Below are positions 26,643-33,313 of a stretch of 64,000 bases of DNA, piece by piece. The position numbers and the translations under genes were made by a program. The notes under the pieces were generated by a model that saw only the letters and a program-made list of their open reading frames with translations, was not told the DNA's origin and did not search any database. The stretch's first letter is position 1, and each line of letters begins with the position of its first letter. Source of the DNA: an uncultured Clostridia bacterium (lineage in GTDB: Bacteria; Bacillota; Clostridia; Oscillospirales; Ruminococcaceae); the NCBI GenBank assembly GCA_947627455.1, contig CANQWC010000011.1, positions 1-64,000 on the forward strand. The letters run 5' to 3'.

Positions 26643-27254
26643 ATGTACAGTGTTGAAATCGACGGAATAAGCCTTGAAATCGAGACTGCCGAGGGAATTT
26701 TCTCGCCGAGGGCGGCCGACAGCGGCACCCTTGCGATGCTCGCCGAGACCGAAATTCTTCCGACCGACAGGGTTTTGGATCTCGGCTGCGGCAGCGGGAT
26801 CGTGGGCATCTACTGCGCAAGAAAAATCGGCGCAGAGAGGGTCGCAATGTGCGATATCTCGCCCGAGGCGGTTGAAATATCGCGAAAAAACGCCGCGCGA
26901 AACGGCGTCGGCGGGGTCGAGGTTTTTCAAAGCGACGGGCTCTCGGGGCTCCCCGACGGCAAATTCACGCTGATACTCTCGAACCCGCCCTATCACACCG
27001 ATTTTTCGGTTGCGAAGAGGTTTATTTCCGAGAGCTTTTCTCGGCTCGAGACGGGCGGGCGGCTCGTGATGGTCACTAAGCGGCTCGACTGGTACAAGAA
27101 CAGGCTTTGCGCGGTTTTCGGCGGCGCAAGGGTTGACGAGCGAGGAGGCTATTTTGTTTTCACCGCTCAAAAGCGCGAGCGAAAGCCGACCGCGAAGCCG
27201 AAGCGGAAGCTGTCGAAGAAGCTGGAGAGGAAGTATAAGGGAAAGGGGAAATAA
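26643..27254 (+). CDS. Class I SAM-dependent methyltransferase (small domain, MTS)
   Basis: A 203-residue methyltransferase of the RsmC/PrmC-like MTS group. It has SAM motif I VLDLGCGSGIVGIYCA (about 45-60), the acidic motif MCDISPEAVEI and the catalytic LILSNPPYHTD (about 117-127), which marks N-methylation of RNA bases or amide nitrogens. A strongly basic Lys/Arg tail at the C-terminus (KPKRKLSKKLERKYKGKGK) suggests RNA or ribosome binding. The start at 26643 gives 7-nt spacing to CGGAG; an adjacent ATG at 26640 is the alternative. The target is unknown, with rRNA most likely. Confidence 0.88.
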   Translation: MYSVEIDGISLEIETAEGIFSPRAADSGTLAMLAETEILPTDRVLDLGCGSGIVGIYCARKIGAERVAMCDISPEAVEISRKNAARNGVGGVEVFQSDGLSGLPDGKFTLILSNPPYHTDFSVAKRFISESFSRLETGGRLVMVTKRLDWYKNRLCAVFGGARVDERGGYFVFTAQKRERKPTAKPKRKLSKKLERKYKGKGK

Positions 27255-27304
27255 AGTTTTCGCTCGAGCCTGTTAAAGTCGGCCTTACCTGTCAAAACTA
27301 AAGA
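27255..27304. other. Short gap with duplicated R1 tail
   Basis: GTTTTCGCTCGAGCC at 27257 repeats the R1 end that recurs at 27305. No gene. Confidence 0.4.
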
Positions 27305-27383
27305 GTTTTCGCTCAAGCCTTTTCTCAAAAGGCTTGCAGGTTTCCAAAGGGCAGCGCCCTTTGGTCGCGACCGCAGTCGCGAA
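27305..27383 (-). repeat. R1 structured repeat, copy D (partial)
   Basis: Only hairpins 4-6 of R1 remain, inverted relative to the methyltransferase: AAGCC.../GGCTT, CCAAAGGG-CGCTG-CCCTTTGG and CGCGAC-TGCG-GTCGCG, the same variant set as copy B. It breaks off before hairpin 3 and is followed by a terminator hairpin. Confidence 0.8.
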
Positions 27384-27388
27384 ATATC

Positions 27389-27424
27389 CAAAAAGAGCAC
27401 GCGGCCGAGCGTGCTCTTTTTTAA
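27389..27424 (+). terminator. Terminator hairpin, possibly bidirectional
   Basis: AAAAAGAGCACGC and GCGTGCTCTTTTTT arms around a short GGCCGA loop give A-rich and T-rich tails on the two sides. The same stem sequence is found at 5086-5111. Confidence 0.7.
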
Positions 27425-27450
27425 AAATGAAAAAAGATCAGGAGGGTAGC

Positions 27451-27534
27451 CCGAATCAGTCCGGTGGACTGTTCGGGCGCAGGGGACCCTATCAAGGGGT
27501 CCCCTGATTTGCCGAGCGATGAGCGAGGCAAATT
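27451..27534. repeat. Hairpin cluster ahead of R1 copy E
   Basis: Three successive inverted repeats: CCCGAA..CAGTCC/GGACTG..TTCGGG (27451-27478), CAGGGGACCC/GGGTCCCCTG (about 27480-27507) and TTTGCC/GGCAAA (27509-27533). No gene. Confidence 0.6.
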
Positions 27535-27748
27535 TAAGGTGCGCAGCTCTTGTCAGAGCTGCGAATCAAAAGGGGACGCCCTCTCTTACAGGGCTTTCCC
27601 TCTTTCAAAACAATCCACCGGATTGTTTTTCAATTCACCCCTTGCGGAGCGCACTATGTATGGATTTCGCAGCCTGCGGGCTGCGACCAGAGGCTGCTCG
27701 CCTCTGGACTCTCGTGAGCCTTTTGAGAAAGGCTCAACCGAAAACTTT
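27535..27748 (+). repeat. R1 structured repeat, copy E
   Basis: A full copy with its own compensatory variants: CAATCC-ACC-GGATTG, CGCAGCC-TGCG-GGCTGCG and GAGCCTTT/AAAGGCTC. It ends just before the 3' end of the convergent HD-GYP gene. Confidence 0.88.
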
Positions 27749-27766
27749 CAACTCCGCCCCTCATCC

Positions 27767-30751
27767 TCAAAAATCATTATGATAATGCGCGCTGATGTCC
27801 GAGGCGTCCTTGTGCTTATCCTGCGAGATCGGCGCGGTGCCGTCCTCAATCATTCTGAGCATGTGCGGAACGATCTTCGGGTCAAGCTGGGTGCCGCTGA
27901 CCCGCTTGAGTTCGCCGACAATGAAGTCAGACGGCAGCGCCTTGCGGTAAGGCCTGTCGCTCGACATCGCGTCATAGGTGTCGGCCACGCCGATAATCCT
28001 CGCGATGAGCGGTATCTCATCGCCCTTGAGGCCCGAATTATAGCCCTTTCCGTCGATTCGCTCGTGGTGATATTTCGCGCCCTCGGCAATGCCCTCAATC
28101 GCGGTGAATTTCTTGAGAATCTCGCCGCCGATCTTCGGGTGATTCTGAATTATCTCGCGCTCCTCGTCGGTGAGCTTGCCGGGCTTGTTGAGAACGCTGT
28201 CGGGTATGCCTATTTTGCCGATGTCGTGAAGCAGCGCGATGTAATAAATTCTCTCCTGATCCGCCGCCGTCATTCCGAGGCGCCTTGCAAGCTCTCGCGA
28301 ATACTCGGCGACCCTGAGCGAGTGGCCGTTCGTATATCTGTCCTTTGCGTCTATCGAGCGCGCAAACGTCTGAAGCGACTGCTCGACTATGCTGCGGTAT
28401 TGCTGCTGGCGCTTTTGCGCGGTTTTAACCTTTGCCCTCGCGAAGACCATCACTATCGCGAAGACCGCCGCCGCGCCGAGAACAATTATCGCGGCGATGA
28501 ACCCGACATGCTCATAGGGTTTCTTTTCCTTGATGATTTCAAGCCGCACCGTCGCGCTGTTGTCGGGGTTTCCGACCTCATAGACCGATGCGGTGAAGGT
28601 ATATTCGCCGCCCGACAGGTTTGTATAGCTTACCGCCGCGTTGGCCGAGCCGAAAACGGTCGACGGCGCGCTGTCAAAGCTCTCAAGAACATATTCAATC
28701 GCAATGTTCGCGGTTTCGGTATAGGTCAGCGCCGAGAAGTCGAGCGAGATTCTTCTTACGTCGCTCGAAAGCTGAATCGGGGCGCTCGGGTTCTGAATCT
28801 CCTCGCCGTCGATGTTAATGCTGTTAATGATTATTCTTCTGAGGGCGTTGTCGACCCCCTTGAAGCCGAATATGCTTATTCCGCTTCTTGTGGCGATGTA
28901 AAGGTCGCCGCTGTCGGGGTCGGTCCAAGACCATGTGTTCGCGTTTAGAGAGCCCGAAAGCCCGTGCTCAAAGCCGAAGCTTTCCGGGACGGTCTCTTCG
29001 CCCTTGAGAAGCGAATCGCGGTCAAAGGCGAGTATTCCGCTGTTTTGCAGAATCCAGAGCTTGCCGTCGCGAAGATAGAAGTCGAAGATGCTTCCCGCGC
29101 CTTTTTTGACGTCGATTTTGCGGAAGCCGCTTCCGTCCCAGTAATAAAGCGATGAGCCCGCGCTGATGAAATACCCCTTGCCGCCGTCGTCGAGCATTCT
29201 CAGCACAACGCCGTCGGGCAGGCCCTCATCGAACGAATGGTTCGTGACCTTGCCGTCCTTGATCTCATAGATTCCGCCGCCGTCGCTGCCGATGAGCACC
29301 GAGCCGTCCCGTCCCTCGGTTATGCAGAGCACCGAGGCGACCGAAATTCCGTCTGCCGAGCCGTAGCTTTCGGCGACTTCGCCGTTTCTGATGATGTTCA
29401 GCCCCTCCTGAGTGCCGACCGCTATCGAGCCGTCCGAGAGCTCATAGAGGGTTCTGGCGTTCGAGCTCAAAAGCCCGTCTGAGGTGTTATAGGTCTTGAG
29501 CTCGCCCGTCTTCGGGTCAAATCTTGCGAGCGAATCGCGCGGGGCATATGAAGCCGCCCAGATACCGCCGCTGCTGTCGGCAAGAAGACAGCGAACCCTC
29601 ACGCCGTTAAATAGCGCGGTAAAATCGCTCTCGACGGGGTTCCAGCCCTCATCGAAGGAAAGAAGGCCCGTGTCTGTCGCGGCGAAGTAGTAGCCGCCCT
29701 GCTTTGAAACCGCGTTTATCGGCGTTCCGCCGAGGCCCGAAAGGTCGTTCGGCGAGCTGAAGCAGCCGCGGGTGTATTTGATTATTCCGAACGCCGTTGA
29801 GGCCAGCCAGACGTTGCCCTCATAGTCGAGGCAGCCGCTGTTAAGCGAGGCGGCCTTTTCGGCGTCGCTGAAAGAAATTTGCGAGCCGTCGGGGCTTATC
29901 ACGCATGCGCCGACGTTTCCGCAGACGATGATTTTTCCGTCGGGGGCGGTTTTTATCGCGTTGTGGGTCATGACGCCCTCGGTGGTTATGTATTCGGTCG
30001 TGAAGTCGGCGGACTCAAGGCTTTTGCCGTTAAAGCTCAGCTTCGCCAGAACGTTTCCCGACGAGCCGATATAGATGTTCCCCGCGGTGTCAGACCCCGT
30101 GCAGTAGGCGCTTTCGCCGTTTGTAAAGAAGTCTTCGGATTTGAATACCGCCTTTTCGGCGCCGCCCTCGGCGACAGCGCATGCGCCCGCGTTGAGCGCT
30201 CCCCATACTCTTCCTTCCGAGTCGACGTCGACGGAATAGACAGTGCCACCGACGATGTTTTCGCCGCTCATCGGGCTCAAGACATCGTCTTTTATCATGC
30301 CCATTCCCGAGTTTGAGGCGACATAGACGACCCCGTCGTCGCCCTCGGCAAAATCGCGAATGCAGAGGAACGAATTTTCATCTGCGCAGGGTATCTTCGT
30401 GATCTCTTGACCGCGCATCGCAAAAACGCCCGCGTCGTTGGTGCCTATCCAGAGAGTGCCGTCGCCGCCCTCATAAAGAGCGCGGACAGACGACGAGGGT
30501 ATCCTCCCCTCGAGGCTGTAATTTTCAAAAGATGTGCCGTCATATCTTATCAGGCCGCCGTAGCTGCCTATCCAGATGTAGCCGTCCGAGGTCTGAACTA
30601 CTTCGTTTGCCTCGCCCGTCGGAAGCCCGTTGCTCTCGTTATAAAGGGTCACGACAAAGCTTCCGCCGTCGGAAGAGGCGGTTATCGGCAGGGTTATCAA
30701 AAGGGAGACCGCGAGCGCGGTAAGAATCGCGAGAATGCGTCTCAGGTTCAT
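27767..30751 (-). CDS. Beta-propeller sensor with HD-GYP phosphodiesterase domain
   Basis: A 994-residue membrane protein. It has an N-terminal signal or anchor (RRILAILTALAVSLLITLPI) and extracytoplasmic two-component-type beta-propeller repeats (about 30-640, many GxIWIGSYGGL- and GSVLIGSDGGGIY-like blades). A Y_Y_Y-like domain covers about 650-735, a transmembrane helix about 745-770, and a C-terminal HD-GYP domain about 795-985. Catalytic residues HDIGKIG and HHERIDGKGY are present, but the GYP motif reads GYN. HD-GYP proteins hydrolyse cyclic di-GMP, so this is probably a ligand-sensing phosphodiesterase; the altered motif leaves activity uncertain. It lies 20 bp after the DtxR-like gene. 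Confidence 0.9.
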   Translation of the reverse strand: MNLRRILAILTALAVSLLITLPITASSDGGSFVVTLYNESNGLPTGEANEVVQTSDGYIWIGSYGGLIRYDGTSFENYSLEGRIPSSSVRALYEGGDGTLWIGTNDAGVFAMRGQEITKIPCADENSFLCIRDFAEGDDGVVYVASNSGMGMIKDDVLSPMSGENIVGGTVYSVDVDSEGRVWGALNAGACAVAEGGAEKAVFKSEDFFTNGESAYCTGSDTAGNIYIGSSGNVLAKLSFNGKSLESADFTTEYITTEGVMTHNAIKTAPDGKIIVCGNVGACVISPDGSQISFSDAEKAASLNSGCLDYEGNVWLASTAFGIIKYTRGCFSSPNDLSGLGGTPINAVSKQGGYYFAATDTGLLSFDEGWNPVESDFTALFNGVRVRCLLADSSGGIWAASYAPRDSLARFDPKTGELKTYNTSDGLLSSNARTLYELSDGSIAVGTQEGLNIIRNGEVAESYGSADGISVASVLCITEGRDGSVLIGSDGGGIYEIKDGKVTNHSFDEGLPDGVVLRMLDDGGKGYFISAGSSLYYWDGSGFRKIDVKKGAGSIFDFYLRDGKLWILQNSGILAFDRDSLLKGEETVPESFGFEHGLSGSLNANTWSWTDPDSGDLYIATRSGISIFGFKGVDNALRRIIINSINIDGEEIQNPSAPIQLSSDVRRISLDFSALTYTETANIAIEYVLESFDSAPSTVFGSANAAVSYTNLSGGEYTFTASVYEVGNPDNSATVRLEIIKEKKPYEHVGFIAAIIVLGAAAVFAIVMVFARAKVKTAQKRQQQYRSIVEQSLQTFARSIDAKDRYTNGHSLRVAEYSRELARRLGMTAADQERIYYIALLHDIGKIGIPDSVLNKPGKLTDEEREIIQNHPKIGGEILKKFTAIEGIAEGAKYHHERIDGKGYNSGLKGDEIPLIARIIGVADTYDAMSSDRPYRKALPSDFIVGELKRVSGTQLDPKIVPHMLRMIEDGTAPISQDKHKDASDISAHYHNDF

Positions 30752-30771
30752 AAAACCTTCCTTTCAGAGCT

Positions 30772-31146
30772 TTATTTTATTCCGTGGACAGACATATATT
30801 TTTTCAGGGCGTTGAACGATTCATCGGAGATATCGTGTTCGATCTTGCAGGCGTCGACAGAGGCGCGTTCGGGCGAGACGCCTATCGCGAGAAAGAACGA
30901 GGTAAGCACTTTGTGGCGCTCATAGGTGCGCTCGGCGACGTATTTTCCCTCATCGGTGAGGGTGATGAAGCCGTCGCGGTCGACCGAGATATATCCGCCG
31001 TTTTTAAGGATTCCGACCGCCCGCGATACGCTCGGCTTTGAATAGCCCATCTCTTCGCAGACGTCGATAGAGCGGACGCCCGAAAGCTTCTGCGAGAGTA
31101 TGAGAATTGTTTCGAGGTACATTTCGCCCGATTCCTGCAAACTCAT
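30772..31146 (-). CDS. DtxR/MntR-family metal-dependent regulator
   Basis: A 124-residue repressor. It has an N-terminal winged helix (SLQESGEMYLETILILSQKL, then VCEEMGYSKPSVSRAVGILK) and a dimerisation/metal-binding domain with the HKVL(T)SFFLAIGVSPERAS and CKIEHDISDESFNAL segments that supply Cys, Glu and His ligands. It lacks the C-terminal SH3-like domain, as in MntR-like short members. The start at 31146 follows AAGGAGGG; the longer frame extends into the promoter. A perfect palindrome at its own transcription start suggests autoregulation. It is co-transcribed with the HD-GYP gene. Confidence 0.9.
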   Translation of the reverse strand: MSLQESGEMYLETILILSQKLSGVRSIDVCEEMGYSKPSVSRAVGILKNGGYISVDRDGFITLTDEGKYVAERTYERHKVLTSFFLAIGVSPERASVDACKIEHDISDESFNALKKYMSVHGIK

Positions 31147-31169
31147 TAAAAGCCCTCCTTGCGGCAAAT

Positions 31170-31185
31170 TTGCGCATATGCGCAA
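31170..31185. promoter_or_regulatory. Palindromic operator of dtxR-like gene
   Basis: TTGCGCATATGCGCAA is a perfect 16-bp palindrome placed a few bases after the predicted transcription start and just before the ribosome site. That is the expected position for a repressor roadblock. Binding by the DtxR-like protein is inferred. Confidence 0.65.
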
Positions 31186-31195
31186 TATTAAAAAC

Positions 31196-31224
31196 AGTAT
31201 ATCATATTTTGCCGAGGATTTCAA
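31196..31224 (-). promoter_or_regulatory. Promoter of dtxR-HD-GYP operon
   Basis: Reading leftward, TTGAAA (31219-31224), 17 bp, then TATACT (31196-31201). Confidence 0.75.
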
Positions 31225-31410
31225 GAGGCAATTTGGGCGCGATGCGGCACGCCAAGAGGGCAGAGGGCAGAATTCAGAGCGTCAGAATTCCGAGAGGGGG
31301 GTGCGAGCCGCTAATTCGCGACGGTGTTCATCGCTTAAAAGGTATACCCGCGACCTCGCGGGTATGCTGTTTTTAACGCCCGAATCGATCAGAAAAGAAG
31401 AAAATTGTTG
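31225..31410. other. Non-coding gap, left part of repeat island 1
   Basis: No gene is supported. The short inverted repeat GGTATACCCGCGAC/TCGCGGGTATGC lies at about 31340-31368. It merges into the R3a element. Confidence 0.4.
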
Positions 31411-31720
31411 CCCGCCCGAATAAGCCGCCGTAGCCCCTATTATAAGGTATTCGGCTAACGCCTCATGCTATCTTTACCGCTCCGCACATGTTTGGAGACC
31501 GCCGCAGGCGGGCTCGCAGCGACGCTGGCAAATGCGACCTTTATTTCAAAGTTTTGGGCGTCGCTATCACCCCACCCCCGCCGAGCTTTCGCGCAAGCTA
31601 AAAAATAGCAACGCCCCCTCCCCTTGAAGGGGAGGGGGCTGGGGGGGAGAGGTGACTTTAAATAGCATGAGGCGCAGCCGAATACCTTATAACAGGGGGT
31701 AGCAGGGCCGTTCGGGCGGG
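31411..31720. repeat. R3 MITE-like element, copy a
   Basis: A 310-bp element with perfect 10-bp ends, CCCGCCCGAA at the left and TTCGGGCGGG at the right. Inner subterminal inverted repeats extend the match (TATAAGGTATTCGGC... and ...GCCGAATACCTTATA). It encodes no protein. Its size and ends fit a non-autonomous transposable element. No target duplication is obvious. Confidence 0.75.
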
Positions 31721-31758
31721 GATAAATTATCAGCTATGAGCATTTTATTAGCGAGCAC

Positions 31759-31822
31759 GCCGCCGAGCTTGAGAGGCGGCCAGCGGAGGGGGTTCGGGGG
31801 AACCCGCAGGGTGTCCCCGATT
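31759..31822 (+). repeat. R5 hairpin repeat, copy a
   Basis: Two stems in series: CGCCGAGC.../GGCGG, and GGGGGAACCC-GCA-GGGTGTCCCC. It occurs four times in the window with variable stems. Confidence 0.6.
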
Positions 31823-31952
31823 ATTAAAACTTTTGTTGGGTGGTTTTCATGGATAATGCCGCAGGCGGCCAAGCACGGAAAGGGTGCGGGGAAACAAACG
31901 ACGCCCATTCTTGAGTTCAAAAGGTTATGTTTGTCAGCGTCGTTATGCAAAG

Positions 31953-32002
31953 GCTTGCGCCTTTGCCCAACAATCTTCCTGCAATAACAAGGGTGCCCCC
32001 GC
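31953..32002 (+). repeat. Short dispersed repeat shared with 37820
   Basis: CTTGCGCCTTTGCCCAACAA and the following TTCCTG..AATAA..AGGGTGCCCCCG recur nearly unchanged at 37820-37872 in the second repeat island. Confidence 0.6.
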
Positions 32003-32034
32003 TTTATTTATGTTACTGTCGCCAACGCTCAATT

Positions 32035-32318
32035 GGCTGCAAAATCAGCTTGTCTTCAATCCGAAGCGGACACAAGCGCTCCGCTCTCCCAAGTTTCCCG
32101 CCTCTGCGGAGACCGCCGCAGGCGGGCTCCCATGAACGCTGGGCTTTGTCTGCGAGCACGAGCCAGACACGCGGGATTTTGCCCAAGAGACCGTTCGGTG
32201 GACGGTCGATTGGGGCTGCAAAATCAGCTTGTCTTCAATCCGAAACGGACACAAGCGCTCCGCTCTCCCAAGTTACCCTGCTCTGCGGAGACCGCCGCAG
32301 GCGGGCTCCCATGAACGC
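32035..32318 (+). repeat. Direct repeat pair of about 105 bp (R4)
   Basis: Two copies, 32035-32139 and 32214-32318, offset by 179 bp and differing at few positions (for example CGAAGCGG versus CGAAACGG). Each starts GGCTGCAAAATCAGCTTGTC and ends in GGCGGGCTCCCATGAACGC. Fragments of the same unit recur near 37620-37705 and 50390-50475. Confidence 0.75.
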
Positions 32319-32340
32319 GGCTTTTGCCCAAGAGCGCGAG

Positions 32341-32410
32341 CCGCCGAGCTTGCGAGGCGGTCAGTGCGGGAAAGGGTGCGGGGAAACCCTGCAAGGGTGT
32401 CCCCGCTTTA
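32341..32410 (+). repeat. R5 hairpin repeat, copy b
   Basis: CCGCC...GGCGG stem followed by GGGGAAACCC-TGCAA-GGGTGTCCCC and CGCTTTAAG. Confidence 0.6.
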
Positions 32411-32475
32411 AGAATTACAATGGCAATCGTAGCAGTGTCAACGCTCGATTGGCAACAAAAACCGCTTTCATTACA

Positions 32476-32504
32476 TTGACATTCTCTCAAAAAAATGCTA
32501 TTAT
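32476..32504 (+). promoter_or_regulatory. Promoter of CmpB-like gene
   Basis: TTGACA (32476-32481), 17 bp, then TATTAT (32499-32504) with TGC before it (extended -10). Confidence 0.7.
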
Positions 32505-32554
32505 AAATTTGTATACGCGGATTTTGTCGTATTACGGAAAAGAGGAATTTCAAA

Positions 32555-33280
32555 ATGAATCTTTCACTTGCTCTGGCGTTTTTGTTCTTCATCGGTTCGG
32601 TGTTCGGCTGGGTGCTCGAGCTCTTCTACCGACGGTTTTTCTCGGGCGCGAACCCCGAAAGAAAGTGGATAAACCCGGGCTTTTGCGTCGGGCCGTATCT
32701 GCCGCTCTACGGCTCGGGGCTATGCATACTCTTTCTTCTCGCGCTTTTAGAGGAACATATCAACATTGAAAACGCCGTCGTGAGGAAGCTTGTTCTCTTT
32801 CTTGCGATGGCCGTGATGATGACCGTCATCGAGTACATCGCGGGAATAGTGAGCCTTAAATATTTCAACCTGCGGCTTTGGGACTACCGCTCGGAATGGG
32901 GAAACATTCAGGGTATAATCTGCCCGAAGTTTTCTCTCGCTTGGGCGGCGATGGGTGCGCTGTATTATTTTCTCGTCCATCCTCATATTCTCGGCGCGCT
33001 CGAGTGGCTTTCAAAGAACCTCGCGTTCTCGTTCTTCATCGGGGCATTCTTCGGGGTGTTCGTGATCGATGTCGTCTATTCGTCTCAGCTTGTCATCAAG
33101 ATCAGGAAATTCGCCGCCGAAAACGACGTAATAGTCAAATACGAGGCCCTAAAGGTGCATATCCGCGAGGCTCAGGAAAAGGCGCATTTCTTCCTTGCGC
33201 TTCGCTCCGACAGGCCTCTTCGCGAGCACCTCAGCGAAATTGCCGACGGGCTTGAAAAAAGAATATCACGGAAAAAATAG
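32555..33280 (+). CDS. CmpB-like multi-pass membrane protein (PF06541 type)
   Basis: A 241-residue integral membrane protein of the family annotated as putative ABC transporter type IV (CmpB). It has about five hydrophobic helices. Conserved elements are FIGSVFGWVLELFYRRFFSG (about 12-31), NPGFCVGPYLPLYGSGLCIL (about 44-63) and the WDYRSEWGNIQGIICPKFSL segment. A charged helical tail follows residue 180 (KIRKFAAENDVIVKYEALKV). The start follows AAGAGGAATTTC. No ABC ATPase is nearby, and the transporter label for this family is historical. The true function is unknown. Confidence 0.85.
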   Translation: MNLSLALAFLFFIGSVFGWVLELFYRRFFSGANPERKWINPGFCVGPYLPLYGSGLCILFLLALLEEHINIENAVVRKLVLFLAMAVMMTVIEYIAGIVSLKYFNLRLWDYRSEWGNIQGIICPKFSLAWAAMGALYYFLVHPHILGALEWLSKNLAFSFFIGAFFGVFVIDVVYSSQLVIKIRKFAAENDVIVKYEALKVHIREAQEKAHFFLALRSDRPLREHLSEIADGLEKRISRKK

Positions 33281-33313
33281 GAATACTCATTCAATATATG
33301 AAAGGAGTCTGTA

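Noticed and set aside
27464..28948. Long plus-strand open frame (494 codons) opposite the HD-GYP gene
   Set aside because: It begins in repeat E and runs antisense to a domain-rich gene. The translation has no family features and is Arg/Val/Ala-rich, as expected from the complement of GC-rich codons.
31411..31720. Target-site duplications flanking R3a
   Set aside because: The bases on either side do not match, so no duplication is claimed.
31927..32769. Plus-strand 280-codon frame through repeat island 1
   Set aside because: It reads through R4 and R5 repeats and runs into the CmpB-like gene in another frame. Ser/Arg-rich translation without features.
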